Positions 16,688-25,712 are shown, numbered from the stretch's first letter. The stretch: DNA of 64,000 nucleotides from Lachnospiraceae bacterium KGMB03038 (GCA_007361935.1 CP041667.1:248001-312000), one strand, 5' to 3'. Made by a program: numbers and translations. The notes: generated by a model from the sequence alone, not told the origin.

Positions 16688-17481
16688 CAGTAAAGATCAG
16701 AAAAAATATACTGCGGAGCATTGCGTCAAAGGGGACCGGGCATGTAGGAGGATCTCTGTCGATCGCGGATATGCTGGCAGTACTGTACAGTGGAGTTATG
16801 AACATTGATCCCAAAGATCCTGCGAAAAAGGACAGAGACTTTATCGTCCTTTCAAAGGGACATTGCGGACCAGCTTTGTATGCGGCTCTGGCGGCAAAAG
16901 GATATTTTGACGAAGCGCTTCTGGAAACATTGAACCAGAATAATACGACGCTGCCAAGCCATACGGACAGACTGAAAACTCCGGGGGTAGATATGACTAC
17001 CGGCTCACTGGGACAGGGGGCTTCTCTGGCAGCGGGAGCTGCTTTTGCGGATAAACTGAACCATGCCGGGAATTATACCTATTTGATCCTGGGAGACGGA
17101 GAACTGGATGAAGGCCAGGTGTGGGAATCCTTCCTTTTTGCGGCCCATCATAAACTTTCAAACCTGATCACTGCTGTGGACGTAAATGGGAAACAGCTTG
17201 ACGGGACGACAGACAAGGTCTGCGGTCTGGGGGATATTGGGGCAAAATTCAAAGCGTTCGGATACCGTGTCATAGAAGTAGAGAATGGAAATGATACAGA
17301 CAAGATCTATGAAGCGATCTTAGAGGCGCAGAAAGAAAAAGAAATCCCTTCTGTACTCCTTTTACATACCATAAAGGGAGCTGGGATCAGGAAATATGAG
17401 GAGATGGCCAATTGCCATTCTATCCCGGTAAGCAAAGAAGAACTTCCAGATTTTTATAAAGAACTGGATGGACAAGAATAA
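16654..17481 (+). CDS. Transketolase, N-terminal (TPP-binding) subunit
   Basis: First half of a split transketolase, 275 residues. It has GTGHVGGSLSIADMLAVLY, the SKGHCGPALYAAL block and the thiamine diphosphate motif GDGELDEGQVWES near 145-157 ending at a conserved Asn. It begins inside the preceding gene (34-bp overlap) with AAGGAAGC as its site. With the next gene it forms one enzyme moving two-carbon units between sugar phosphates. It would use xylulose 5-phosphate made by the kinase two genes on. Confidence 0.94.
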   Translation: MEYQAQEARELAVKIRKNILRSIASKGTGHVGGSLSIADMLAVLYSGVMNIDPKDPAKKDRDFIVLSKGHCGPALYAALAAKGYFDEALLETLNQNNTTLPSHTDRLKTPGVDMTTGSLGQGASLAAGAAFADKLNHAGNYTYLILGDGELDEGQVWESFLFAAHHKLSNLITAVDVNGKQLDGTTDKVCGLGDIGAKFKAFGYRVIEVENGNDTDKIYEAILEAQKEKEIPSVLLLHTIKGAGIRKYEEMANCHSIPVSKEELPDFYKELDGQE

Positions 17482-17493
17482 AGGGGGCGCGGT

Positions 17494-18432
17494 ATGAAGG
17501 AACTTAGGAAGGTATTTGCGGAGACGCTGGGGGAATTGATGAAGAATGACCGGAATGTGATCTATCTGGAAGCAGACCTGGCCGGAGCGATCGGAACGGC
17601 CGGACTGTTTGAACAATTTCCGGAGCAGGCCTTTGATCTTGGGATCATGGAAGCGAATATGGCGGGAGTGGCGGCAGGAATGTCGGTAAAAGGCAAAATT
17701 CCTTTTATGCACAGCTTTGGAACCTTCGCCTCCAGAAGATGCGCGGATCAGGTATTTCTGTCCGGCTGCTATAACCGGGCGAATCTAAAGATTGTGGGAT
17801 CTGACCCTGGAATCACTGCCGAGTCGAACGGAGGAACCCACATGCCGTTTGAAGATGTGGGGCTTTATCGGTCGTTCCCGGAAATGGTCATCCTGGATGT
17901 GGCGGAGGAGACCCTGCTGAAAAAACTGCTGGTAAAAATGGCTCAGGAATACGGGCCTATGTATATCCGCTTCCCCAGAAAAGAGAAGACTGTGTACTAT
18001 GAGGAAGACCAGGAATTTACCATAGGAAAAGGCGTTATCGTCAGAGAGGGAAGCGATGCTTCTATCATCGCTTCCGGCATAGAAGTAAAGGAAGCCCTGC
18101 TGGCGGCGGAAGAACTGGAACAGGAAGGAATCAAGGCAAGAGTGGTAGATATGTTTACCATTAAGCCCATCGATCAGGAGTTGATCCTTGCCTGCGCAGA
18201 TGAGACGGGAGCTATTGTGGCAGCAGAGAACCATAATAAGATTGGGGGACTTGGTTCTGCGGTCGCGGAAGTTCTGTCGGAAAACCGGGGCGTGCCGTTT
18301 AAGCGGATCGGTGTGCCCGACTGTTTTGGAGAAGTGGGAAGCAGAAGTTTCCTTGCTGACAAATTTGGGATTTCCAAAGAGCATATCAAACAGGCGGTGA
18401 AAGAAGTGCTTCAGAGAAAGCAGAGGGCATAA
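17494..18432 (+). CDS. Transketolase, C-terminal subunit
   Basis: Second half of the split transketolase, 312 residues. It carries the pyrimidine-binding domain (LEADLAGAIGTAGLF, GIMEANMAGVAAGMSVKG with the conserved catalytic Glu) and the C-terminal transketolase domain (about 190-312; RVVDMFTIKPID). GGGGGCGCGGT precedes the ATG, 12 bases after the N subunit. Split transketolases are common in Firmicutes sugar operons and are also seen with DXP synthase-like proteins, but the pairing here is clear. Confidence 0.94.
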   Translation: MKELRKVFAETLGELMKNDRNVIYLEADLAGAIGTAGLFEQFPEQAFDLGIMEANMAGVAAGMSVKGKIPFMHSFGTFASRRCADQVFLSGCYNRANLKIVGSDPGITAESNGGTHMPFEDVGLYRSFPEMVILDVAEETLLKKLLVKMAQEYGPMYIRFPRKEKTVYYEEDQEFTIGKGVIVREGSDASIIASGIEVKEALLAAEELEQEGIKARVVDMFTIKPIDQELILACADETGAIVAAENHNKIGGLGSAVAEVLSENRGVPFKRIGVPDCFGEVGSRSFLADKFGISKEHIKQAVKEVLQRKQRA

Positions 18433-18434
18433 AT

Positions 18435-19922
18435 ATGAGATATTTAATGGGAATCGACCTTGGAACTTCCAGCGTAAAAGCATTGATCACAGACGAAAAA
18501 GGGAATCCAAAGGGAATTGGCCAAAAAGGCTATGAGGTACAGACCCCTATCGTGGGTTATGCCCAGCAGGATCCGGAAGAATGGTGGGAGTGTACGAAAC
18601 AGGCGGTCCGCCAAGCCCTTGCTTCTGCGGATGTTGGGGGGAAAGAGATCGCCGGGATCGGGTTCTCTGGCCAGATGCACGGAATGGTGGCGCTGGATCG
18701 GGAAAAAAGGCCTGTGGGAATGGCGGTCATCCATCTGGACCAGCGTTCAAGAGAAGAAAGAGAAGAGATCTATCGGACGGCGGGAAGTCTTCTGGGGGAG
18801 GAACTTTTTAACCAGCCTTCTGCCGGAATGCTGATCTGTTCTCTTCTGTGGATGAAGAAGAATCACCGGGAAGAGTATGACAGGATCGCGGTTGTAATGT
18901 CTCCCAAGGATTATATCCGCTACCGTTTGACCGGAGAGATTGCTACCGATCAAAGTGACGCCAGCGCAACCTTAGCGTTTTCAGTCAAAAAATCCCAGTG
19001 GTGCTGGGAACTGATCCGGCGGCTTGATCTAAAAGAAGATATCTGGCCAGAGGTATACGGCTCTTGTGAGATCACAGGAACCATTACCAAAGAAGCTGAG
19101 AGGGAAACGGGCCTGGCTGCCGGAACGAAAGTAGCTGCGGGAGGCGGAGACTGCGCTGCTCAGCTAGTCGGAAACGGCGTGATAGAAGAAGGGATCGTCT
19201 CCTGCAATATAGGAACCGCCTCTCAGTTAGCGGTTGTGACAAGCCGGGCTGTACAGGATGAAAAGATGCGCTGCCAGCTCTGGTGCCATTCGATCCCCGG
19301 CCTATGGATCTATCAGGGCGGCGCGCTGAACGGCGGAAATACGCTTGGCTGGCTGAGAAATAAGATCCTGGAAACAAAAGGAGAGTTTGCCAGCCTGGAT
19401 GAAAGAGCGTCCCAGGTTCCGGCTGGCTGTGAAGGGCTGCTGTTCCTTCCCTATCTGGCAGGGGAGAGGACTCCTTTTAATAACCCTCTGGCCAAAGGCG
19501 TCTTTATGGGGCTTAGTATGAAACATGACCAGGCTTATATGGTCCGGGCCGTGATGGAAGGGGTATTGTATAATCTCAGAGAATGCAAAAAGATTTTTGA
19601 CGAGATGCAAGTCCCCCAGAAAAAAGTAGTGGCCTCCGGGGGCGCGGCAAAAGGAATCTGCTGGAAACAGATTCAGGCAGACATGCTGGATATGCCTGTG
19701 CATACTACGGCGGTACAGGAAGAAGCGTGCTTTGGCGCTTTGATCATGGCATCTGTGGGTATTGGAATCTATACGGACATCTATGAGGCCTGCCGCTGTC
19801 TGGTGTCCTGGAATCCCAAGGTGACAGAACCGATCCCGGAACATGTGAAGAAGTACCAGGAGCAGCAGGCTGTCTTTGAAGAATTATATGAACGAGTGGA
19901 AGGGATATTTCCCAAACTGTAA
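18435..19922 (+). CDS. xylB: Xylulokinase (FGGY family)
   Basis: Phosphorylates D-xylulose to xylulose 5-phosphate. FGGY kinase features are the N-terminal phosphate motif GIDLGTSSVKAL, GFSGQMHGMVALD, LDQRS, DYIRYRLTGE, GGGDCAAQLVGNG, and the C-terminal VVASGGAAKG. Length 495 is standard. It starts 2 bases after the transketolase stop and closes the operon, followed by a strong terminator. The kinase is the best guide to the pathway: D-xylulose is produced from xylitol, D-arabitol or D-xylose. No xylose isomerase is present, so a pentitol is more likely. Another pentulose, such as ribulose, is possible. Confidence 0.92.
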   Translation: MRYLMGIDLGTSSVKALITDEKGNPKGIGQKGYEVQTPIVGYAQQDPEEWWECTKQAVRQALASADVGGKEIAGIGFSGQMHGMVALDREKRPVGMAVIHLDQRSREEREEIYRTAGSLLGEELFNQPSAGMLICSLLWMKKNHREEYDRIAVVMSPKDYIRYRLTGEIATDQSDASATLAFSVKKSQWCWELIRRLDLKEDIWPEVYGSCEITGTITKEAERETGLAAGTKVAAGGGDCAAQLVGNGVIEEGIVSCNIGTASQLAVVTSRAVQDEKMRCQLWCHSIPGLWIYQGGALNGGNTLGWLRNKILETKGEFASLDERASQVPAGCEGLLFLPYLAGERTPFNNPLAKGVFMGLSMKHDQAYMVRAVMEGVLYNLRECKKIFDEMQVPQKKVVASGGAAKGICWKQIQADMLDMPVHTTAVQEEACFGALIMASVGIGIYTDIYEACRCLVSWNPKVTEPIPEHVKKYQEQQAVFEELYERVEGIFPKL

Positions 19923-19923
19923 A

Positions 19924-19953
19924 ACGGGAGGGCTGCCGAGGCAGTCCTCCCGT
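19924..19953. terminator. Bidirectional terminator between xylB and hsp20
   Basis: ACGGGAGG (19924-19931) pairs with CCTCCCGT (19946-19953), then CTGC (19933-19936) with GCAG (19941-19944) around a CGAG loop. It lies between convergent genes directly after the xylB stop. Confidence 0.8.
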
Positions 19954-19967
19954 GATCTATCTTCTTA

Positions 19968-20429
19968 TCAGCCTTCGATCTCAATATATTTCTTCGCGTC
20001 TACGGCCGGTTTGACCTCTTTCTTTGGAACAGTGACTTTTAATACTCCATGCCGGAACTTAGCGCGGATGTCTTCTTCCGTCAGATCATCTCCTACGTAA
20101 AAGCTTCTCTGGCAGACGCCCGCATACCGTTCCTGGCGGATATAACGCCCGGATTTCTTATCTTCTTCCGGCTCTAATCCTTTCTCGGCGCTGATGGTCA
20201 GATACCCGTTATCCAAAGAAAGCTGGATATTATCTTTCTTGAAGCCTGGCAGATCCAGCAGGATTTCATACCGGTCTTTATGTTCCTTGATATCTGTCCG
20301 CATCATATGTCTAGCCCCCTGGCCATACAGCTTTTTCTCAACTTTTCTCAAGTTTCTATCGTCAAACCAAGGAAAGTCATTCCAAAGATCATCGAATAAA
20401 TTATCATTGAAAACGCTTGGTACTAACAT
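19968..20429 (-). CDS. Small heat shock protein Hsp20, second copy
   Basis: A 153-residue ATP-independent holdase of the alpha-crystallin family. The alpha-crystallin domain runs from about 45 to 150 with YEILLDLPGFKKDNIQLSL, GYLTISAEKG, and the conserved C-terminal FRHGVLKVTVPKK. The N-terminus is short and aromatic (FNDNLFDDLWNDFPWFDD). GGAGGAATGACTT precedes the ATG. It is 21 bases downstream of its paralogue and shares the same overall layout, indicating tandem duplication and a common transcript. Confidence 0.95.
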   Translation of the reverse strand: MLVPSVFNDNLFDDLWNDFPWFDDRNLRKVEKKLYGQGARHMMRTDIKEHKDRYEILLDLPGFKKDNIQLSLDNGYLTISAEKGLEPEEDKKSGRYIRQERYAGVCQRSFYVGDDLTEEDIRAKFRHGVLKVTVPKKEVKPAVDAKKYIEIEG

Positions 20430-20450
20430 AAGTCATTCCTCCTTCTAAAA

Positions 20451-20912
20451 TCAGCCTTCAATAGCGATCTGTTTCTTGGCGTCAACAGCCGGTGAAGCCT
20501 CTTTCTTTGGAAGTGTCAGTTTCAGGATACCGTCTTCGTATTTGGCCTTTACATCTTCCTGCGTAAGATCGTCGCCTACATAGAAGCTGCGGCTCATCGC
20601 GCCGGAATACCGTTCCTGACGGATGTATTTTCCATTGTCGTCCTTCTGGTCTTTGTCGAGACCTTTCGAGGCGGAAACAGTTAAGTAGCCATTTTCAAGC
20701 TGAGCGTTGATTTCATCTTTCTTAAAGCCTGGCAGGTCAATATCAACTTCATATCCTGCGTCCGTTTCACGGACATCTGTTTTCATCATATTTTTTGCGT
20801 GCTTTCCATAAAGAGGATTCCTTCCGTTCCAGAATGCTCTGTCAAAGTTATCAAATGGGAAATCCATCCAATCATCAAATAAGTTTTCTCCAAAAATACT
20901 AGGCATCATCAT
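20451..20912 (-). CDS. Small heat shock protein Hsp20, first copy
   Basis: A 153-residue alpha-crystallin chaperone with VDIDLPGFKKDEINAQL, GYLTVSASKG and YEDGILKLTLPKK, clearly paralogous to the next gene over most of its length. Three ATG codons in a row open it; AAAGGAGAAATGACTT lies upstream. It is first in the operon behind a 145-nt structured leader and a promoter overlapped by a CIRCE-like operator, so heat induction through HrcA is likely. Confidence 0.95.
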   Translation of the reverse strand: MMMPSIFGENLFDDWMDFPFDNFDRAFWNGRNPLYGKHAKNMMKTDVRETDAGYEVDIDLPGFKKDEINAQLENGYLTVSASKGLDKDQKDDNGKYIRQERYSGAMSRSFYVGDDLTQEDVKAKYEDGILKLTLPKKEASPAVDAKKQIAIEG

Positions 20913-21057
20913 AAGTCATTTCTCCTTTCCTGATTGAAACATCTTTATATGCGCCGCTTGCGCGGCTGCCATCAGCACTCTTGAAGTTGTCTCAAGTGTT
21001 GTAAGCAAGTGGAAACGCTGGAGTGGGAATTCTTTTTTCATTCCCTTCCTTTGTTCT
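20913..21057 (-). promoter_or_regulatory. Structured 5' leader of the hsp20 operon
   Basis: The predicted transcript has about 145 nt before the first start codon. It holds a 5-bp GC stem with a GCAA tetraloop (arms at 20953-20957 and 20962-20966 on plus coordinates). A longer imperfect dyad lies around 20975-21000, pairing CACTTGA with TCAAG(A)GTG. The Shine-Dalgarno AAAGGAG is near the end. It may be a thermosensor, but direct masking of the Shine-Dalgarno is not obvious. Confidence 0.4.
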
Positions 21058-21063
21058 ATCTGT

Positions 21064-21092
21064 ACTATAACACTAGTTATTATCACTGTCAA
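21064..21092 (-). promoter_or_regulatory. SigA promoter of the hsp20 operon
   Basis: On the minus strand TTGACA (21092-21087) and TATAGT (21069-21064) are 17 bases apart. The -35 lies inside the CIRCE-like operator. Confidence 0.85.
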
Positions 21093-21106
21093 GAGGTGAG
21101 TGCTAA
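21080..21106. promoter_or_regulatory. CIRCE-like HrcA operator
   Basis: Read on the minus strand it is TTAGCACTC, nine bases, then CAGTGATAA. The CIRCE consensus is TTAGCACTC-N9-GAGTGCTAA, so the first arm is perfect and the second has two mismatches; the 9-bp spacer is exact. It overlaps the -35 of the hsp20 promoter. The remaining sequence to 21291 is AT-rich, has a TATAAT at 21257-21262 before the next gene, and no other gene. Confidence 0.82.
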
Positions 21107-21291
21107 ATTTTTTAAAATTTTTCTGGAAGCCAAGAATTTTTCGCTTTGGATATCGAAGGAGCAAAATACTTACCTAATATATACAAGAAAATAGACCAAA
21201 CTTGCGGGTATATACTTACGAACTTATTGTTTCTTCAACCGTCGGAATAATCGGCTTATAATGAAAATCAGGAAGAAAGGAGAGATTTGTA

Positions 21292-22437
21292 ATGCAGAAC
21301 TTTACGTATGAGTACCCCACAAAAGTTTATTTCGGAGAAGGAGCGGCCAAAGAGCATCTGGCGGAAGCGGTTGACGGTTATGGGAAAAATGTAATGCTGG
21401 CTTACGGCGGCGGTTCCATCAAGAAAAACGGAATTTACGAAGAAATAAGATCGATTCTGGAAGAAGCAGGCAAAACCGTGTTTGACTTCTCCGGTATCAT
21501 GTCAAACCCAACTTATGCGAAAGTACAGGAAGGGGCAGAACTTGCAAAGAAAGAAAAGATAGATTTTATCCTTGCGGTTGGCGGCGGCAGTGTGGTGGAT
21601 TGCTGCAAAGTGGTCTCGGCCCAGGCCGTCATGGAGGAAGATATCTGGGAAGCCCAGTATACGAAGCATCAGTATCCGTCCAAGGGGATTCCCATGGGAG
21701 CCATCGTAACAGCTTCCGGAACCGGGGCGGAGATGAATTCCGGCGCTGTCATCACCTGTGAGGATAAGAAGTGGAAAGGCTTGATCGTGGGAATCGGTGG
21801 AGTGTTCGCGATTCTGGATCCGGCTTACACCCTGTCGGTTCCGCCTATGCAGGTGATCTCCGGAGGATTTGACACCTTAAGCCATGCCATGGAAACTTAT
21901 TTTGGGAATTCGGATCAGGAGAATGTGTCGGATGATGTATCCCTTGCGATCATGCGCAGCACGGTAGTAAACATGCGGCGGCTTCTGGAGAAGATGGATG
22001 ATATCCAGGCAAGAGGGAACCTGATGTGGGATTCCGCAATGGCGGAAAACGGAATTCTGAAGGTGGGGAGGCTGACAGATTTCCAGGCCCATCAGATAGA
22101 GCATCAGCTGGGCGCTTATACAGACTGTAATCATGGACAGGGCCTTGCTGTGATTCAGCCGGTCTATTACCGTCATATCGTAAAAGACGCAAAAGAAAAA
22201 TTCCAGAGATTTGGCGAAGCAGTATTTGGAGTGGATACGCCGGAAAAGGCGGTCGAAGCTTTGGCGGATTTTGTTAAAGAGTGCGGTCTTCCATCCAAGA
22301 TGGGAGAATTACGGTCAAAGATAGAGATCACGCCGGAAGTCTTGAGAGAAGTGGCGGATACCTGCAATGTGATCAAATGTAATCCGCGGGAACTTAGCAG
22401 AGATGAGATCTATGATATCCTGATGGAATGTATGTAA
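21292..22437 (+). CDS. Iron-containing alcohol dehydrogenase (YqhD/BDH type), copy 1
   Basis: An NAD(P)H-dependent group III alcohol/aldehyde oxidoreductase of 381 residues. The cofactor loop is AVGGGSVVDCCKVV. Metal ligands fit Asp and His in FDTLSHAMETYF, His in FQAHQIEHQLG and His in YTDCNHGQGLAV. TASGTGAEMNSGAVIT is the family block. GAAGAAAGGAGAG precedes the ATG. A close paralogue lies at 27789-28955. Each copy is adjacent to a related alpha/beta hydrolase, which suggests a shared ester- or aldehyde-handling pathway. The real substrate is unknown. Confidence 0.93.
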   Translation: MQNFTYEYPTKVYFGEGAAKEHLAEAVDGYGKNVMLAYGGGSIKKNGIYEEIRSILEEAGKTVFDFSGIMSNPTYAKVQEGAELAKKEKIDFILAVGGGSVVDCCKVVSAQAVMEEDIWEAQYTKHQYPSKGIPMGAIVTASGTGAEMNSGAVITCEDKKWKGLIVGIGGVFAILDPAYTLSVPPMQVISGGFDTLSHAMETYFGNSDQENVSDDVSLAIMRSTVVNMRRLLEKMDDIQARGNLMWDSAMAENGILKVGRLTDFQAHQIEHQLGAYTDCNHGQGLAVIQPVYYRHIVKDAKEKFQRFGEAVFGVDTPEKAVEALADFVKECGLPSKMGELRSKIEITPEVLREVADTCNVIKCNPRELSRDEIYDILMECM

Positions 22438-22470
22438 GAAAATATATTAAAAAGGACGGAAGACGGAAGC

Positions 22471-23394
22471 ATGACTGATCACGGATGGGAGATGGAACGA
22501 ACAGTGCTGAATGCAAAGACAAGAATCATAGATGTGATAGACGATCCACTATTTGAAGACTATGGAAGACTGATCTTTCCAACGGCTTTTGGGAGGCCGT
22601 CTGCCTCCATGACTCTGGCTGATGCCGGCTCTATGCTGATCTATCACAATGATATCCGCACGGATACAACCATAGACGTGATCAGCGAGATGAAGAGACG
22701 GCGCGGCCAGGGTGATCAGATTTTTTTCGATATTTATTCAGAACAGGAAAAAAGAAAAGACCCGGAGAAAAGAGACACGGGTCTATTTTACTTCTCAGGG
22801 AAGCCCAACGCGCCTTTTGCGGTTATCTGCGCGGGAGGCGGATTCTACTATGTGGGATCGATTCATGAAAGCCTTCCACATGCGCTGGAAATAAGCAGAA
22901 GAGGCTGTCATGGATTCGCCCTTGTATATCGGACCAGAACCGCGGATGCCGCTTGTGAGGATCTGGCCAGGGCAATCTGCTTTATCTTTGACCATGCAAA
23001 GGAACTGGGAATCTGTACGGAGGGCTACTCCTTATGGGGAGGATCGGCGGGAGCCAGAATGGCTGCTTATCTTGGATCTTTCGGTACAGAAGGATTCGGA
23101 GAAAAGAGGCTTCCCAGAGCGGCGGCCGTGGTCATGCAGTATACAGGGCACAGCCAATACACAAGGAAAGATCCAGCCACATATGCCTGTGTGGGAGGCC
23201 GGGATGGGATTGCCGACTGGCGTGTGATGAAGCGGAGACTGGAGTGTCTGGAAAACTTGGGCATTGATACAGAATTCCATCTGTATCCCCGCCTGCGCCA
23301 TGGTTTTGGTCTGGGGATCGGAACAGAGGCGGAAGGGTGGATCGAGGATGCATTCCGGTTCTGGCAGAAAAATAGGAAGAAAGATGAACAATAG
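22471..23394 (+). CDS. Cytosolic alpha/beta hydrolase (esterase), copy 1
   Basis: A 307-residue hydrolase with no signal peptide. It has the oxyanion region VICAGGGFYYVGSIHESLPH, the nucleophile in LWGGSAGARMA (GGSAG), YTGHSQY, and a C-terminal catalytic His in RHGFGLGIG. It is strongly similar to the lipoprotein hydrolase at 26737-27792, sharing the N-terminal block with IYHNDIRTDTTIDVI, but lacks that protein's lipobox. It is 33 bases after the dehydrogenase gene. The family includes acetyl-esterase-like BD-FAE enzymes; the substrate here is not known. Confidence 0.87.
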   Translation: MTDHGWEMERTVLNAKTRIIDVIDDPLFEDYGRLIFPTAFGRPSASMTLADAGSMLIYHNDIRTDTTIDVISEMKRRRGQGDQIFFDIYSEQEKRKDPEKRDTGLFYFSGKPNAPFAVICAGGGFYYVGSIHESLPHALEISRRGCHGFALVYRTRTADAACEDLARAICFIFDHAKELGICTEGYSLWGGSAGARMAAYLGSFGTEGFGEKRLPRAAAVVMQYTGHSQYTRKDPATYACVGGRDGIADWRVMKRRLECLENLGIDTEFHLYPRLRHGFGLGIGTEAEGWIEDAFRFWQKNRKKDEQ

Positions 23395-23415
23395 AGGAAA
23401 GAAGGCAGATGTGGA

Positions 23416-24777
23416 ATGAGGAAAGAAGAGATATCGGAGAAAGAACTGTTTGAGGATCTGCCGGTGCCAAAAGCAGTGGCAATGCTGGCGATCCCTACGA
23501 TCATCAGTCAGATAGTTACAATGATCTATAACTTGGCTGACACTTTTTTCGTCGGCCAGATCGGGAATCCGTATATGGTAGCCGCGGTATCCCTGGTTTC
23601 TCCCTGGTTCAATCTGCTTACGGCAATTGGGAATCTGTTCGGCCTGGGAGCGGGAAGCCTGATCTCCAGAATGATGGGGAAAAATAATCATGGGGACATT
23701 AAAAATGTTTCTGCCTTTGGCATCTGGGGAGGGACGGCGGCAACCCTTCTGTTTTCGGTTCTCACATTCCTTTTCCGAGAGCCCTTGCTGTCTTTTCTGG
23801 GAGCCAGTCCGGACACTTACGGATATGCGGAAAGCTATCTGTTCTATGTGGCAGTACTGGGAGGCGTCCCTACTATGCTGAGTTTGACGATGGGGCATCT
23901 GCTTAGAAGTGAAGGTCACGCAAGATGGGCCAGTACCGGAATGATGTTTGGAGGAATACTGAATGTAATATTGGATCCGGTTATGATCTTTGGGTTTCAT
24001 CTGGATGTGACAGGGGCAGCGGCGGCTACCGCGCTTTCCAACCTTGCATCGGTAGTGTTCTTTGTGGCTATATATGTACGTTTAGGGAAAAAAAGCGCGG
24101 TATCTCTGAATCCCAAGTATTTTACTTTTCGATTTATCCGTCCGGTCTTTTCTGTAGGAATCGCTTCCGCGCTTGCCACTACTCTGGGAAATGCATCCAA
24201 TATGGTGATCGTAAAACTGGCGGCCGGATATGGAGATATTCCGGTAGCGGCTTATGGGATCGTCAAACGGATCGATCAATTTCCGCTAAATGTGTCCATG
24301 GGCCTGTGCCAGGGATTTATGCCGCTGGTGGGATATAATTATGGGGCGGGCAATTATAAGCGGATGCGGGAGGTGTCATTCTTTTCGTGGAAAGCCGCGG
24401 CGGCAATGTCTGCCTGCTTTGTGGTTTGTTTCGCGGTATTTTCCCATCCGATCCTCCATTTGTTTATTCCGGAGGCGGAAACCAGCGCGCTGGGAGCAAG
24501 TTTCCTTCGGATCGCTTGCCTGTCCGTCCCATTTACAACGGTAAACTTCCTGATCAGTTATACGCTTCAGGCAATGGGGAAAGGAGTTCAGTCGGCTATC
24601 CTGACGTTTAGCAGGCAGGGGCTTTTGAATATTCCCCTGCTGATCCTGATGGATATAACGGTGGGTTTGTATGGAATGATATGGACCCAGTTGATCGTAG
24701 AACTGATCATGCTGCCGGTTTCCCTGGGAATGTATATGCATACATGGCGGAGATTGAAGCAGACAGAGAAAAGGTAG
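23416..24777 (+). CDS. MATE-family multidrug exporter
   Basis: A 453-residue protein with about twelve membrane helices in two MatE repeats, the first starting at AVAMLAIPTIISQIVTMIYN. Other family blocks are LADTFFVGQIGNPYMVA, LGAGSLISRMMGK and CQGFMPLVGYNYGAGNYKRM. It exports cationic or other small molecules using sodium or proton gradients. It is 21 bases downstream of the hydrolase gene and probably in the same transcript. Function as an efflux pump for the hydrolase or dehydrogenase substrate is speculative. Confidence 0.93.
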   Translation: MRKEEISEKELFEDLPVPKAVAMLAIPTIISQIVTMIYNLADTFFVGQIGNPYMVAAVSLVSPWFNLLTAIGNLFGLGAGSLISRMMGKNNHGDIKNVSAFGIWGGTAATLLFSVLTFLFREPLLSFLGASPDTYGYAESYLFYVAVLGGVPTMLSLTMGHLLRSEGHARWASTGMMFGGILNVILDPVMIFGFHLDVTGAAAATALSNLASVVFFVAIYVRLGKKSAVSLNPKYFTFRFIRPVFSVGIASALATTLGNASNMVIVKLAAGYGDIPVAAYGIVKRIDQFPLNVSMGLCQGFMPLVGYNYGAGNYKRMREVSFFSWKAAAAMSACFVVCFAVFSHPILHLFIPEAETSALGASFLRIACLSVPFTTVNFLISYTLQAMGKGVQSAILTFSRQGLLNIPLLILMDITVGLYGMIWTQLIVELIMLPVSLGMYMHTWRRLKQTEKR

Positions 24778-24806
24778 AAGTTCTATAGAAAAGAGGCGAT
24801 AAGAAA

Positions 24807-25676
24807 ATGAGATATAAAATAGTTATATGTTTTTTGGCGGCAGGTCTGCTCCTTCTGGGAGGCTGTGAAAGATCGGACCGGAAAGGCGGCGAGACAGAAA
24901 CAGTGGCCTCCCAGGAGGAAAACGAAGAAGAGTCTCAGGGAGGGGCGGCGGCTGTTACAGGAGGAACAGAGGAATATCGGGGGTTTACTTTGGATCATGT
25001 ACTGCACTCCGAGGAAAACGGAGATATTCATTACAATCTCTATGTTCCGGACAGCTATGACGGCAGCGAGCCCTATGCTCTATTTTTCACGCTTCCGGGA
25101 TATGAGGGCCTGTATTTTCACGGGGTGGGGGAAAACCTGTATCGGGAAGATTTTGGATTTACTGCCAGGGAATATAATTCGGAGATGATTATTGTGGCGC
25201 CTCAACTTTCGGACTGGGGAGAGACTTCCGCGGATCAGACCATTGCGTTGGCGGAGTATTTCCTAGCCAATTATAATATTGATCCGGATCAAGTCTATGC
25301 AGAAGGGTATTCCGGCGGAGGGGAGACCATGTCCCTGGTAATGGGGAAGCGTCCGGAACTTTTCACCGCTTATCTCCAGTGCAGCTCCCAGTGGGACGGA
25401 GCATATGATCCGGTGGTAGAAAGCCGGACCCCTGTTTATCTGGTGATCGGAGAAGATGATGAATATTATGGATCGGGCCCCACGCAGGAGGCCTATGATA
25501 ATCTATATAGGCGATATCAGGAAGAAGGGCTGTCAGAGGAAGAGATCGATGAACTTCTGGTACTGGATATAAAGCCGGCAGAATACTTTGAAAGCCAAGG
25601 GGCGTCAAACCAGCATGGCGGCGGAAGTCTTTTTGCGAAAGATGATGAGATCATGGGCTGGCTTTTTGGAAAATAG
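24807..25676 (+). CDS. Lipoprotein alpha/beta hydrolase, PHB-depolymerase/feruloyl-esterase-like
   Basis: A secreted, lipid-anchored hydrolase of 289 residues. The signal peptide ends in LLLGGC (Cys about 21), followed by a charged, low-complexity linker to about residue 50. The hydrolase core has YNLYVPDSYDGSEPYALFFT, IIVAPQLSDWG and the nucleophile in EGYSGGGETMSLVM (GYSGG). The C-terminal NQHGGGSLF supplies a likely catalytic His. It belongs to the family of extracellular esterases that act on polysaccharide esters or polyesters. It is 29 bases after the MATE gene. Confidence 0.85.
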   Translation: MRYKIVICFLAAGLLLLGGCERSDRKGGETETVASQEENEEESQGGAAAVTGGTEEYRGFTLDHVLHSEENGDIHYNLYVPDSYDGSEPYALFFTLPGYEGLYFHGVGENLYREDFGFTAREYNSEMIIVAPQLSDWGETSADQTIALAEYFLANYNIDPDQVYAEGYSGGGETMSLVMGKRPELFTAYLQCSSQWDGAYDPVVESRTPVYLVIGEDDEYYGSGPTQEAYDNLYRRYQEEGLSEEEIDELLVLDIKPAEYFESQGASNQHGGGSLFAKDDEIMGWLFGK

Positions 25677-25712
25677 AGTGATATCATAGGGGCTAAAGAA
25701 GGGAGGACGATT

